From contig JAKSGN010000020.1 in assembly GCA_024180945.1 (NCBI GenBank), forward strand, positions 868,001 to 932,000: DNA of 64,000 bases. The letters are read 5' to 3'. Below the pieces are notes generated by a model. The model worked only from the letters and a program-made list of their open reading frames with translations. It made no database searches and was not told the origin of the DNA. Shown here piece after piece: positions 1 to 13,102 of the stretch; positions within the stretch are counted from its first letter, which is position 1, and each line of letters begins with the position of its first letter. The translations under genes were made by a program, and so were the position numbers. The stretch comes from Macrophomina tecta. Its lineage: Eukaryota; Ascomycota; Dothideomycetes; Botryosphaeriales; Botryosphaeriaceae.

Positions 1-1140
1 TCCTTCTTGTCCCACATCCGTGCCGTCGATGCCATCTTCCAGGTCGTTCGTTGCTTCGACGATGCTGAGATCATCCACGTTGAGGGTGATGTCGACCCCG
101 TCCGTGATCTGGACATCATCAGCGAAGAACTGCGCATCAAGGACATTGAGTTCGTCGAGAAGGCCCACGAGAACTATGTCAAGCAGACGAGGAGAGGTGG
201 CCAGTCCCTTGAGATGAAGAAGCTTAAGGAGGAGCAGGCCACCGTCGAGAAGGTTCTTGAGCACCTGAAGGCTGGCAAGGACGTTCGCAAGGGTGATTGG
301 TCTCCCAAGGAGGTAGGTCCATTTGATTTCTCTCCAAGTTCCGCCATGCAGCCACCCGTCCTGCCTTTTTCATGATGACAAAGGGCCTCGTGCCTGATAT
401 AATCCCAGCTCTTCGAAAGCCTCACCTAAAACAACGCTTAGAGGTCTTTATGAGAAGACGTCCCGTCTGATTTTGCCTGCCACTTCTACTCAAATCACAT
501 CGCTTTGGAGGAGATGAGCAATGCTAATGCTCGCATAGGTCGAGGTCATCAACACTCTCTTCCTCCTCACCGCTAAGCCCGTTGTCTTCCTAGTCAACCT
601 TAGCGAGAAGGATTACATCCGCAAGAAGAACAAGCATCTTCCCAAGATTGCCGAGTGGGTTAAGGAGCACGCTCCGGGCGATCCTATTATTCCCATCTCT
701 ATCTGCTTGGAAGAGCGCCTTACTCAGTTTGCGACTGAGGCCGAGGCAGACGAAGAGTGCAAGAAGCTCGGTGTCCAGTCGGCACTGCCCAAGGCTATTG
801 TCACCATGCGCAAGGCTCTCCACCTTGCCTCGTTCTTCACCACCGGCGCAGATGAGGTCAGGCAGTGGACCATCCGCGAGGACACCAAGGCACCACAGGC
901 GGCCGGTGTCATTCACACTGGTAAGAAGATTGTGTTCGATGCAATACCACAGCGCTAACGGCTACTGCAGACTTTGAGAAGACTTTTATTCAGGCTCTCG
1001 TCTACAACTACTCCGTTCTCAAGGAGTTGGGTGACGAAGCTACCGTTAAGGCGCAGGGTAAGGTCATGACTAAGGGTAAGGATTACGTCGTTCAAGACGG
1101 AGATATCCTCCTTATCAAGGCCGGTGCTGCTAAGGGTTAA
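1..1140 (+). CDS. OLA1: Obg-like ATPase 1 (YchF/OLA1 family), 3' part
   Basis: Cytosolic P-loop ATPase of the translation-factor-related Obg/YchF family, implicated in ribosome function and stress response. The window opens inside the gene, in frame from base 1 ([10 protein letters not shown], just after the nucleotide-binding core). Exons are 1-312, 539-920 and 971-1140, with introns GTAGGT...ATAG and GTAAGA...GCAG and a TAA stop at 1138-1140, giving 287 residues. The visible part covers the coiled-coil region ([20 protein letters not shown]), the helix with [11 protein letters not shown], and the C-terminal TGS domain ending in the family-typical [15 protein letters not shown]. The start codon and the Walker A motif lie outside the window. 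Identification is by recognised family sequence and is strong; intron phases all join cleanly. Nothing in the visible part looks damaged. Confidence 0.93.
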
Positions 1141-3493
1141 ATGAAAACGACTTGCTTGCGGGGTGGGTCCTCTTGCGGAGTCGTGGTTCAAGAGGGTCTT
1201 GTGATGGGTTGCCGGAGTTGCGGATGAAGGTTGAATGCTTATACCCAGGACGCTGCCTCTGCTGAGCAATGGCGTCACTGGTTTGCGTCCACGGCAAGAC
1301 AGTACGAACAAAAACGAGATGACAATGAACTACAAGAACATCTTATCCACTTGCTTTCGTGTGTAAAAATGTAAACGTCTTGGAGATACCTTTTATCCTG
1401 CACGCCACTACGAGCCAGGTGGTCCGCTGAACGCCAGTGTTGTTCGATGTACATGCAATTCCATGGCAAGCGTTATACTCATACCACAAGAAAGGACTTT
1501 TTTACAAGTGAGCTTAGTCGCCGACACAGCCTTCTTCTGGTCACTTATAGGGAGCCATCAGTCCACGCCGAAGCTGGAAGGTCCCATCCCCAACATGGGA
1601 TAGGTATGGTGCTCGAACCAGCACTCCTCTCTCCACCTGCAGAAGGTACAGGATTTGTCACATGACAGCCCTTCTATTGGACTGAAGACCCTATTCAGAC
1701 AATTCATGGCAGCGGACTTTTCTCGGAATCAAAACATCCCGACCACCACTTAGAGCGAAGTGATCAACAGCACGCAAATCTTGTCATACGTGCGTCCGAG
1801 TTGGTCTCATACACGTACCACTGTCCACACGCTGCGGCTGCCTCCCCAGTTCGTCCTTCGATATATCTCTTCGTGTGGTCCTCGGCTGGGACGGAGTCGT
1901 GATGCTGGAATAATGCATGGAGCATCTGGCTGGGAATCGGTGCCCCACAACGTTTGACAGCCATGATCCGTGTCGTCTGTAATGGCAGCTTGTTGATCGG
2001 CGGTGACAGCAGAGCGTCCCGCACACAGGACGCATGACGTCCGCAGAGCCGGCGGTTTCTCACAGATAACAGACATTCTTAGGCCTGAGAAGACGCACTC
2101 GAACGGGGTACCGCACCAACTACCGTTTTTATAGCAGCTCAAAATCAAAGGCAGGATAATCACTATGGCCGTCAGGCCGTTGCCCTGTGCATACTTTGGC
2201 AGCTCTAAGGCACCGAAAGGCAGCTCGATCTACTTCAAATTACACCCCATTATTGAGTATCAAGTATGCAGAACGCCAACCTCGACGTAATTTGTGTATC
2301 AGCATCGTGAGTTCACGCTCAGCTGCGGATGGCGGGAGCTCCGGTTCGGTGATGTCCATTGCCGGATGGGTATATGCCGAACAAGCGGGCACGATTTTTC
2401 CGTACCAGTGCTTTCGCTCGTTACATTCATGCTTTGCACTTCTCATACTGCATGCAAGCTCTGGCAGTTGTGCTCCATGCTTGATACTGAGGACAGGAGG
2501 ACAATTGAGTGCATAGACTTTTGGCGGCAGCGTCAGTGGGATCCTGTCACTTCACCGTCGGAGTCCTCATGGTAATGGGATGTTTCCTTTCCCACTGCAG
2601 CGAAAACTAAGAGATCGGTGCACATGTTCTTCGCAAAGCAATTCCGGAAAGTATGGTCAGAGACTAACAATCATCTGAACTCTCCATCGGATGACCGTGC
2701 CATCATCAGTGGCCACTGGAGTATGTTCACCAATGTGAGTCCCGAGTATAACAGAATGGTTGACGCTATGTCCATCTCGCTGCAATGGCTACCATACTTT
2801 CAGCTTGGAGGAGCTTATTTCTACATACCAGGGCATGTCCGCCCAACCCGACACTTGCGGTGCTCTGTTTTGGCCCTTCGAGCGTACACGCCGTGGTTTT
2901 TTGTGACCTCTGCGGTGATTGGAGAAAAATGGGCAGAATACCTGAGAGAAATGATGCTGCAACTCGTACTTCCGAATTGCTAGATGCTGAAAATTAGCGA
3001 ACCTAGCTATGAGTGGCAAAAGACAGGTGATGCTGGCGAGCCGGCTGCAACTGGTTTAGAAGAGAACTAAAAACTCACTTCACGGATCTACTCGGCAGCG
3101 TTTTCGGCTCCACGTACATCAGGTGTTTGAGGAAATGCTACACCGATGGTGAATTATCATTCGCGCCTGTGCTCCTCATGGCTAGCGTTTAAGATCACCT
3201 GGCTGTCGAATCAGGTTGAATGCTCGAATTGGACGGAACACCCGGCAAACTTTGTTTACGGTGATTCTCTCAGCATTGCGGCTGCTTACCTGCACGACCT
3301 GGGATCGTCGGCTTCAGTGCAATTACATATAATACGAGAGGATGGCCGAGATTGCGCCGCTTCTCCTATCCATATTCTCTCCACAAAGCCGAGTGCAAAG
3401 TGTTATAATAAGCCAGCTGTAGCCTTTGAGTAACTCCAGACTATCCTCTTTCCGCTACACTTCGGACACAGCATACTGAATCGACAAGAGAGA
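1141..3493. other. Intergenic, no supported gene
   Basis: Between OLA1 and the small secreted protein gene. Short reading frames occur on both strands but none has a recognisable domain, a good start context or convincing splice structure. The last 90 bases contain a TATA-like element and a pyrimidine-rich stretch that look like the promoter of the next gene. Confidence 0.6.
3404..3410 (+). promoter_or_regulatory. TATA-like element upstream of the small secreted protein gene
   Basis: TATAATA lies 84 bases before the ATG at 3494 and is followed by a CT-rich stretch (TATCCTCTTTCCGCT), an arrangement common in fungal promoters. Position relative to the start codon is the only support. Confidence 0.35.
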
Positions 3494-3932
3494 ATGAAGT
3501 TCGTAGCTCTTCTGGGGTATCTTTTTCTCGGTACTGCGGCCGCCGTTTGCGGAAGCACCGGAGTGTGCAGCGGTTGCGTAAGAAAACCAAACTGATATTG
3601 CGTTGGATGTGTTACTAAACCGCCACCAGGCGCAAGCTGATGAATATAACAAGTGTAACATGGTGAGTTATTTTTATCAGCATGCCAATCCGTCTTTCAT
3701 TGACCTTCCAGTGCCAAACAAGAGATGACCGACCGGCGAACGCCGACAACTGCATCAGCTTTGGCGTGGAATCCCAAACTGGCGTTTATTTTTGGTGTGT
3801 AAGTAGCACCCTATGGTTATTCTGTCTGGATTCCTCGACCAACAAAATAGTGCAAATAATGGGAGTCGGCAGAGCGGCTATGAGGTTGATGGCTCCGAGG
3901 TTCGGGCTCGGAAACAGTGGTGCCCTCGGTGA
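3494..3932 (+). CDS. Small secreted cysteine-rich protein (effector-like), four exons
   Basis: Predicted 87-residue secreted protein; function unknown. Exons are 3494-3577, 3630-3662, 3712-3798 and 3873-3932. The introns (52, 49 and 74 bases) begin GTAAGA, GTGAGT and GTAAGT, end in CAG, and all fall between codons. Residues 1-18 (MKFVALLGYLFLGTAAAV) form a typical signal peptide. Cysteines are at 19, 25, 28, 37, 40, 53, 68 and 85, an even number suited to four disulfide bonds; each exon adds at least one cysteine and the final exon ends QWCPR-stop. The clustering of cysteines only in the spliced frame is the best evidence that the model is real. No domain is recognised; size and composition resemble secreted effectors or surface proteins of plant-associated fungi. 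An unspliced alternative reads through the third donor to a longer, cysteine-poor tail and is less likely. Confidence 0.72.
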
Positions 3933-6808
3933 TAAATTATTGGCGGGCATCAAGCAATGAGTTCTTGAGTACAAACAGATGTTAATAAGTGTATACACTG
4001 TAAGAGCATTGTATAGTCAACCCCACAACTTTGCCAGGTTATATCAGCAACCAAGATCCTCTCTTCTCACGCCGAGTGCGATGTGCTTTTCAATCAGCTT
4101 GCGCGTCCTTGATGTGCAATCTGTTAACCTGAGGGAAAGTCAAAGCTTCCCGGCCGATGCGTGCATACCAAGCCCGAATTTCCCGAACTCCTCCAGACAA
4201 AACCACACGAAGCCACACATCAACACACGTCCAGCCTTACAAAACTAAGTCTACAATCCAGGAAACACTCACCGGGCTCGGATAGTCGCAGCGGGTCAAC
4301 CCCCCCCCCCCCTCGGGGGGCCGGATCCAGCCCCACCACAATCGTTCTCCCGCCTCAAGAGCCTGCGTTCAGAAACTAATCGTCCACCCGTACGCGCTGT
4401 CAGTGTACAATCGCGCTCCTTCTTCTTCGTCCGACACCACCTTTGCTGTCGGGATAACCGGGCCGAACGTCTTTCCTTCCTCCACAGCCCCATTCCGTGC
4501 CTTCCCGTCCCTGATGTCCCTGCTCGCTCCGATTTCCCACCTCTGCAAGCGACTCGTCCCCTCCCCTCTGGGCACCTCAGCTATGGGCGGGAGAACTGCA
4601 ACGCGGCCATCTGCAGTGCCCTCGCAGCACCGTTGACGCACCCGACGGTAGTTTGGTGCGAGGTGGGACAGGGACTGGACGTCGAGACTCCGCCGTTGCG
4701 GGTAGGGGTGGAGGAGGGAATGGGAAACAAGGCTGCGGTTTCTGCTGCCAGCGGCGCTGTCGGGTGTGAGAAGAGGGGGGGTTTTTCCCAGGAGGGAATC
4801 GTGGCGGGGGAAGTGTTTGTATGAAGCGTTTGTAGGGTATCCATGGGGCGATGCGCGAGCATGAGGTAAGGCTGAGTAGGCGAGCAACCACTAATTGATA
4901 AGTGTGGAAGTTGCTTCGCATGCGGTGAAGTTAATTCTTTCTAATTTCTTTTTTTTTCTTTTTTTTGGTCAGGAGGCTTTAAAGCGTTTGCTCACTTTTC
5001 CTTGTTTTCCACTCAGCGAGTTTGGGTGGTATATTGAGGTCGTTTGAGGGACGCTGAATTAAGAAGTCCCGCTTTTCGACAGAGGTGTGTGGTGATGCTG
5101 GTCTGCTGGCTCGTTCTGATACCAGGAGATATTCATCAATCCTTTATCGAATTGATCCACGAATATAATAGCGCAATCATAGCCGCAAGATTCACGCACG
5201 ACAAACCAAACAAACGATTGGCATTTCTTCGGCTCACACAAGCACTCCTACATCTTCAATGCCCTTGCTTAGCTAAACTACTGGCCTTCATATAACCCCC
5301 GTGCCTACAAGCCTCATTATCCCATATCCATCCCGAGAAAAGCAATCGAAGAGCCCAAGCCGCGCAGGCCCTCCTAACCTCACTGCCCGTCCACCTATGC
5401 CCCACCTCTCCTGTGCCATGCCCCGGAAAAGAACCCCTCAGACGCGCCACTGTTGCACACGTGGCTGCACGTCCCACTGAGTGCTTTCGCCCTCCCTCCC
5501 CCGTCCAGTGTTTCGGGAAAAGGCTCCCCACGCGTGCGCCACCGGGCGAGCGTTCTGCGGAGCACGCAGGCATGCACAAAGCCTATTTATCCGCTACTCT
5601 ATGCCATACGGGAGGCGCAGTCAAAAACTGGGTTGCGGAAAAGCCACTGCAACTAGCTGGGCCAAGGGCAGCGTTGCATGGCAGAGGTGTGTTGAGAAAG
5701 AAAGAAACGGTCATTTCTCGTATAAGCACTTAGCCGGACATGCGAGAATATCGGGGAAGAGAGATGTGATGCAGGAAAAATTTGTGGGCTCTTGCTGTGT
5801 GTAAGTGAGCGGTCGGCTTCTCCCAATGTCTTTTGCCTGGTCCAGGGCAACGCACGCGCGCGCGAAGATACACCATACTCCTCCGGCGTGGAATGATTAA
5901 AATGCGGGCGTGGGGTTTTAGCACCAGTATGTTCGATTCACCATCGCCCGAAGAGTGTTGGAGCAGTGGCATGAATGTACGTGTTTTGCGGAGTATCTAT
6001 GTGTTTTTACCTCGGAACGACACCTGCTGCTCCCCCATGCGTGGGTTGGTCACTGCAGGACGGACCTCAGTGTCACACTTGTCTCCGCGCTGCAAGGGTA
6101 GCAATTCTCTTTTTCCATGCGTACGTTCGCTTTTCAGCTACGGTGAATGCGCGGAGGAAATGTGAGCAGTAAAGAAGCTTGCGTTGGTGCTTGTGGAAAA
6201 AGCAAGCAAGGCGCCGCGACCATCCAACTCCAAAGACGCGAAGAGGTGCAGGGCTCCAGCGTAATGCAGCTCTCTTGATCAGATGAGATGGCATGCATAC
6301 AAGGCCGAAGCAAGGCAAAGCGGATCAAAATGCGCTGGACGCAACCACGGAACAAACCTGACAGAGATGGGAATGAAACGGACAGCTGCATACCGTACGA
6401 AAGCTAGCAGAGGTCCATTGTGTTTTGTGCGCCGGGCCGCTGAAACACCAAAAAAAAAAAAGAAAAAAAAAAAGAAGCAAGGTTCCAACCATAAAGAGAT
6501 GGTCGTACAGACAATTCCGTGGTTGCGCGGGGGAGAAAAAAAGGCCCCTCATCAAACCACAGCAATGTGTATGTATATCACAAGAGAAGAGAGAGAGAGA
6601 GAGGGAGGGAGAGTGAAAGAGAAAGAAAAGACCAAAACGAGGAACTTGCGCCACAACACCAAACACCACGCAAAAGACACAAAACTTCAAAAAGAAAAAG
6701 AAAAAGAAAAGGGGAAGAAAATTAACAATCTTGCAATGCTCGCAGAGAGGCATGACCGCTGATCGTTCAATCCACCGTCACATGAACAGTCTCCTTGTCT
6801 TCCTTCCC

Positions 6809-6827
6809 TTTTTTTTTTTTTTTTTTT
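6809..6827. repeat. T19 homopolymer
   Basis: An uninterrupted run of 19 T, preceded by GA-rich and A-rich stretches (6453-6475 and 6585-6720). It is one of at least nine A or T runs of 14 or more in the gene-poor region. Confidence 0.95.
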
Positions 6828-7630
6828 CTCCTTTCTCATCACTTTCCCTACCCTTCTCTACAGGCTACGACAACGACAATGAAGATGGACAATGACACCG
6901 GCCCCGCATGCCCTTATTCTGCTACCTCACACTTCTGCGGAAAACAGCAGCACTCACATACCCTCATCCGCCTTTTCCCCCGTCCGGTCTCCCCTCCGCC
7001 CCCTGTGCCCATCCTTCCACGCCTTCACCTCGGGCTCACCTCCGACAACTCACCACGTCAGCGAGGGACGATGAAGTACAGCAGCGCGATCCGCGGAGCC
7101 TGCCACCTCGCCGTCCGACAATCCACTACTCAGACGAGACACGGCAGGGCCGTACGCCTAAGAAAAGCCGAGAACCGGCCCACGACGCGGAGAGAGGTCC
7201 GGATGAGCATCCACCATGCGGATCCCGCCGCAAGCGCGCGAGAAAAAAAAAGTGGAAGGAACGTGGGGGAGAATGGGAGAGAGAGAGAGGAGGGGAAGAG
7301 AGAGAGAGAGAGAGGCGGTATCGCAAGCTCGCAGATCCTGGAGCGGTCAGCGCCCCGACTAAAATCTTCACTACACACAGACAGAAGAGAACACGCGATC
7401 AAGAGACTAAACAAGGAAAGACAAGGTCCAGCTGCGGGAGTCGGAGGAATAGAAATCGGAGCAAACTCCGGCCGGCGCTCCGATGTCCCCCCATTACTCA
7501 CTCAACTCTCTTATCACTCTCTTATACGTGGACAGTGCACTGACATGTAAAACAGTTCACACTCTCCCATTGGACAAACTTCTTCCACTAATACCCCCCA
7601 TACATGGTAGTTGCACCCGAAAAGCTTTCT

Positions 7631-7652
7631 TTTTTTTTTTAAAAAAAAAAAA
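7631..7652. repeat. T10-A12 junction, self-complementary
   Basis: Ten T followed directly by twelve A, a perfect self-complementary arrangement able to form a hairpin in single-stranded DNA or RNA. Confidence 0.9.
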
Positions 7653-7707
7653 TCAAACAAGAATACCCTAGAAAGACCGCGGCCCAGTAGTAAGAGGCGG
7701 CCCCGCT

Positions 7708-7725
7708 AGGGTGAACATTCACCCT
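7708..7725. repeat. 18-base near-perfect palindrome
   Basis: AGGGTGAA and TTCACCCT arms of eight bases separated by CA. A further AGGGT copy follows within ten bases. It could be a dimeric protein-binding site, but the sequence alone does not show use. Confidence 0.7.
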
Positions 7726-7942
7726 CATCAGGGTCTGAAAACTCTATAACTTTAGAGAAATCCGGCCCGAATCAACTGCACCTACTTGATCTCGTATGAA
7801 GGCGGACGACGAGAGCTACAAAATTGATTGCCTCCGTTCGAGAAGAGAAAAAAAAAAAAAAGAAATCCAGGGATACACACACACCAAGCTGCAGTGAAAT
7901 CAGGTCTCGTCTTGTTTCTTCATTTAACCTTTCCCCCCACCC

Positions 7943-7961
7943 AAAAAAAAAAAAAAAAAAA
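7943..7961. repeat. A19 homopolymer
   Basis: Nineteen uninterrupted A, directly after a C-rich run. A shorter A14 run is at 7848-7861. Confidence 0.93.
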
Positions 7962-10939
7962 GAACGAAGACAAGTGAAATAAAAAGTGACAAGTCAGCCC
8001 ACTAAGGGACAAGGCGGGGGAAGGAAAAACAAAGAAAGAGAGAGACAGAAAAGGATGCAGGGGCATATTTGTACGACCGTTACACAATACCACCCTCCAG
8101 CCAACTCGCTCTAGGGGGGCCGTTTCCGATAGAGGCGCCAGAACAAGAGAGAAAAAGAGCAATCAAAAGGCGCGAGCCCGGCGTGGGCTAGAGGGGAAAA
8201 GCAAATAGCCGGCTGTAGGTCTCTCTCTCTCTTCCTTCTCCTGCGAGTAAGACGAGCAGATCCCGGACATGATCCATATTCAGCCACGGGTGCGCACAGC
8301 GTGATGACAAGGAATACGTATCATGCTTCGTGCCTATGCACGTATGTATGTACGTAGCTCATCCCTGCGTCCGTATCTCCGCGGAGCCGACAACGGTTGG
8401 ACCAGCTGTCCGGCGATGAGGGGGTAAACTGACAACGGAAAAGGGAGAAAATAAGCAGGCGGTTGCACAGCAGAGACTGAGACGACCCCGAAGCATGCAT
8501 GGCGAGTAGTAAATAGAACTCATCATTACTCGCATCAGCATGGAGAAGCCACGAACCCCAACCCCGAACGCCGGGCCGGAAGTTGTCCCTGCAGCAGCTT
8601 CAGGAGTAGTGGCCGCCATAGGGCGAGCGACAGCGCGCGTGGCGTGCGTAGTAAGCACAGACCTGTCCTTTTCTGTTGGGAAGCTGCAGCAAGAGATGAA
8701 TGTGTGAGGTGACGCCACGCCACGCCACGCCAATCCCTCCTTTTCTTTCTCACCGTCTCTGTGAGGAACCCGCGACGCAGATAAGCGTACATGCCGGCTT
8801 GGTAGGGAGAGACAGGTGGGCCAATGATCTATTTAGGCAAGTCTCGCGGGAAGGATAGAATACGATGGCGCGACGGAAGAAGGCGAAAAGAAGAAGTCAA
8901 AGGCACCTACCGGTCAGTGTTTTGCAGCAGATGTCGCTGCAAGAGACAAGAAATGGAGCAATAGGAGCACTTGTGTGATGCTTGCTCTAGTATGCTTGCC
9001 TGTAGTTTCCCTTATTTTTTTTTTTTTTTGCCATTCTTAACGGTTGGCGGTCCGGTGCGTCGCGCACGCACGTCAGAGAGAAAGCGGCTGTGGCCGTGAT
9101 CGTCGCGTGTTGTCCGGGGCTGTTCGACAGAAGTAAAAAAAAAAAGGTGCTGCAGGGCAGCGGAAATCGGTTCTTAGAGCCTCAGATCGAAGACTAAAAA
9201 AAAGGTCCAAGAACGGACTTATTTCCAAATGGTTTCGGCTGATTCGTGCTTCACAGCCGTCGTTGCCTTCTTCCCTATCGAGTTCACGTAGGCGCTTTCC
9301 GGAAATCAGCGAAGACGAAGCAGGAGATGGCATGAGTCGAGGAGACACACGAGCGAAAAACCCAGAGAGCGTCTATGTGATTCGACAAAGAGTGTATGTG
9401 GGGGCTGGGGAAGGGCAGTGAGACAGGAAAGCTATGACGACAGTCCCTACGGGGGCGCGGGAGTCGCCAGATGCGAACTCCACGGCGGACTTTGTTCGGA
9501 TGATCTGCTACAGCATGAAGACTCCCAAGATCATGCTGGCCGGGGGAAATAGTGTCTGAGATGGCAAAATTCGGCCGTACTTCGCGAGGGGCGAAGGACA
9601 CACGATGCCGACATGGGTCTATGGCGACAACACCAACGGAGCGGCAGGATATCCGAATCACGGCCGCCAATGCCGTGGAGATCGAAGGGCGCTGAGGTAT
9701 CGGACTGCTGCATGACTCGAGGCGCGCGCGGATCCGGTCCCTTTCTCGCGATGGGCGCGCACCGGTGCGCATATCGAGTTTCGGAGGACTTGCAGTCGGG
9801 TCGATTGATTGGGGCCGCTGCAGACTGCGTGCGAGCGCGCTTCGTATCTGCGCGCCCGCGCTCACATCTGTGACCGATCCTCTGCGTCCAGAAGCTGTGC
9901 CAGCATAAAATGCGACACCGTCTACGAAGGCAACACCAGGAACCAGGCCCTCCCCGGAGCATGGCGGACAGCGGGGATCCAAGCTCGCAACCTTATCAGG
10001 AAGGGAAGGCTAAGACACGGGTGCGTGGTGGCACGGCGAGGACGAGCGCAGAAGCAAAGCTACGTTGGAGAAGATGGAGCGGAGGCTGAGGGGCAGCCAA
10101 ATGCAGGGCTGCAGAAGGGAATCTCGCGTCGCGTGATGCAAGATGCAACGCTGACGCGAAGAGGCGGCAGGGAAATGACGGCAGGAGAGCACATACCTAC
10201 CTGTTCAGGAACGCGAGCGCCTCCTCATCCTCCCCGTTCCAGGCGCGCACGTGAGAGAGGCAGGCTAAGGCTGAGGAGCCGCGGTTTGGGCTGGGCCGTT
10301 TCAAAGTCCCGGGGGCGTGGCAGACGGCAGATTGCTTGAGCAACCGTGGCTTGGAGGCGTTGCAGATGAGACATCAAGCGGGCGAAAAGCGAGAGCGAGC
10401 AGTCGAGCAAAAGAGAGAAAAGAGAGGCGCAGGCTGCCGTGGCGGCAATGCACAATTCTGCCCTTGCGTGCGTCGGCTGTCGCGTGGAGGACATGTCCTC
10501 TCGGTATGCCAGCTCGAGGGTCAGCCGCCAAATGCGGGCGTTCATGCTGTGCCGCCCAGATTGCGTTGGGGTCGATGGGAGACATGCTGCAAGCAGGTGA
10601 GTGGACGGACACGCGTTTCGCCTCCAACCTTTCGCATGGAGCATACAAGCGCTGAGCCAGGGAGAGCAACCGGACCGTGGGTAGCCTTCGAAACCGTCGG
10701 CGGGCGGGTGAGCCGCTGCTGCATCCGTGGCGAGCCACCACAGGAAAGCCTTCGGTCGGCCGGGCGGGCTATTAGGGTGAGGAGAAGGTGTAAAGATGAC
10801 GCCAGCGCATCTCCGTCAGCGGAGCGTAGCCTGAGCGCGGCGGCAACGAGAGCCTTACGCGCGCATTGATGGAGCGCGCCACGAAGCGATGAGGATGTTC
10901 AGCGCGCTTGCCGTTGCGGGCAATCGCGCGCTGTCCGTG

Positions 10940-10989
10940 GCTGCTGCTGGTGCTGGTGCTGCTGGTGCTGGTGCTGCTGCTGCTGCTGG
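10940..10989. repeat. CTG/GTG trinucleotide repeat
   Basis: About 16 units of CTG mixed with GTG in a GC-rich context. It reads as Leu/Val or, on the other strand, Gln/His runs, but no surrounding gene is credible. Related CTG/GGC runs are at about 15071-15110. Confidence 0.85.
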
Positions 10990-13084
10990 CGGAGTTTGCG
11001 CGCCGGAGTTTGCGAGCTGCAGCGCGCGCGCAGGGGGACGGCGAACGAGCGGCAGCAGGGCTCGCGGTGGCCGCCGCCCGCGTCGGATGAGCGAGCTCCC
11101 CAAAACATGCCGCATCACCCACTCCTGCAGGGACTCGACCTGCGGCGCAGTCACAAATGCTTGGCTCGCGGGCGGGTGCGATGACGACCACAATGCTGGA
11201 GAGACAAAGAGAGGGAGGGGGTTGCGGGAGTGGTGCCCGGCCATTTGGCGGCATGCTGCCACGACCCTCCCTCAGCTGCTGCCGCGGCCGGTCATCTGCA
11301 AACGGTGAGTGGTCGACGCGGCTGGTGGCTCGGCCATGGGAATTCCAGGGAACGCGAGAATGCGGGCGCATGGAATTCAGGGATTGCGCTGAGCACGATT
11401 CCCACATTATTTTTTCCCCCCTCCTCGCCAGCCCGCGGCACCGCTTCCTCCCTCTCCCATCAGCACCAGGCCTTCCGCCGTAATTGTTGCAGGTAGATGG
11501 AAACCGTAGTTCCTGCCCGGCTGCCCCGAATAGGCAATCGGGCGGGCGCGTCGTTCCGCCAAGCTTCCGCACCAGCAGCTCGGTGGGCTGCAGCATGTTC
11601 AGGGCCAAGCGCCTCCCCGTTGGCGCTAAAGAAGGGGGTGCAGCCAGCAGAAAATGGACCGCGGGCCTCGAACAGCTGGGCCTCCGCTGGCGCCCGCCGC
11701 CAATGATGTCTGTGGCGCCCCGGGACCCTGGGCCCAAAGCCCTCCCCCCCAAAAAAAAGGAAATAGAAAATAAAAAAGGGCTGCGAATGTCGTCGGTGCG
11801 CGGCCAGCCTTCAGCTACGCCGGGACCGAGCGCCTTTCCCAGCAACGCGGCCCACGCACACGCACCCACCCACGCTCACCCACCCTCGCTCGCACGCCCG
11901 CCCAGGCACCGCAAGCAGCAACCCCCCGGGCCCTCTTTTCTCGCCAAAAAATTCGTTGGGTTGCTTCATCATTACTCCTCCACTTGGCCCTCGCCCCTCT
12001 CCGAAACGCCGAGGAGGGGAAAAAAACTGGCTGATCGGCTCCTCGCTTCCTGGTGAGAGAGAAAATGAGCGAATCCACTTTACCAACAACCAAAACGCAA
12101 GCACCTCTCCACAACCCCGGCGCTGCCGCTCGCTCCGCTCCAAACACTTGATTTTTTTTTTTTTTTGCGAAGCTTGTGACTTGCTAGTCGGGGAAAACTC
12201 CGCCGGCGTGCACAACCCACATTCAAGTTAAAAAGATGTGGAGCGGCAGCTCTTTATGCCATCTCCCGCCGTGCCTGTGAAATTATGACCAAGACAAGCG
12301 CCCCCGATGACGATGCACGCACGTAAGAATTCATGTGTCCTGTGAGAGGAGGAGCAAGAGGCTTGAGCCCTCCTTCTCGCTTGCTATTTTTGCCCCAGCT
12401 CCACCGTCCATGACTGTCGTGGTCCAGCCCAGCAGCTTCGGTGGGGCCCTTAACCCCCTCTCCCAATACTTCGAGTCATTCAAGGGTGGGTTACCGGTGG
12501 GAGGGCGTCGCGCGGGCTATTGTAATCTACACGTTTCTTCATCATGATGTGCTGCAACAAATTTCCTTTTGGTTCTTGTTCTGCCTTTTGAGGCTCTGCG
12601 TGTACCTTTCCCAGCAATCCCGCGCGCCGCTGTGCCTCGGGTGTAATATCATAACGATGAAACAAAATGGACAGCTCATGAGATGATTTGGTGATGATTG
12701 ATACAATGGGCAATGAGGAAGTAGATGTTTGTCGAGCGTTTGCGGCGTCAGCAACCCGAGAACTTTTTCCCCCGCAGGACCCCAAAACCATGGTTCTCCC
12801 AGTCATTCCGTCCTCTTTCCAGCACTTGTCCCTGCAACCGCCGTCTTGAGAAGCTACTGAAATGCAACCGCGGTATGCCGTCCGCTTGCCAGGCTCCGGT
12901 TTCGAGAAGCGAAACTCGAATTTGAAAAGCAACAAAGAAAAACCCGTGCCTTGTGTGTATCTTAAAAAAAAAAAAGAGGCCCCATGATAAACCCATACCG
13001 CAATGAAAACGCCTTTTTGCCTGTTTGCTCCGGTCATAGCCATGACGGCATGCGTCTATTGCGTGGAATGCTCGTGAGTCAAGG

Positions 13085-13102
13085 AAAAAAAAAAAAAAAA
13101 AA
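13085..13102. repeat. A18 homopolymer near the 3' end of the C2H2 gene
   Basis: Eighteen A about 120 bases beyond the stop codon of the minus-strand C2H2 gene. On that strand it reads as T18, so it is not a poly(A) tail remnant of that gene. Confidence 0.9.

Noticed and set aside
1608..1630. tRNA-like element with GGTTCGA on minus
   Set aside because: The stem has a six-base loop rather than the seven-base T-loop, and no acceptor stem, D-arm or A box is found at the right distance.
6283..6762. Lys/Glu-rich frame on plus
   Set aside because: Almost entirely translation of A-rich and GA-rich simple repeats.
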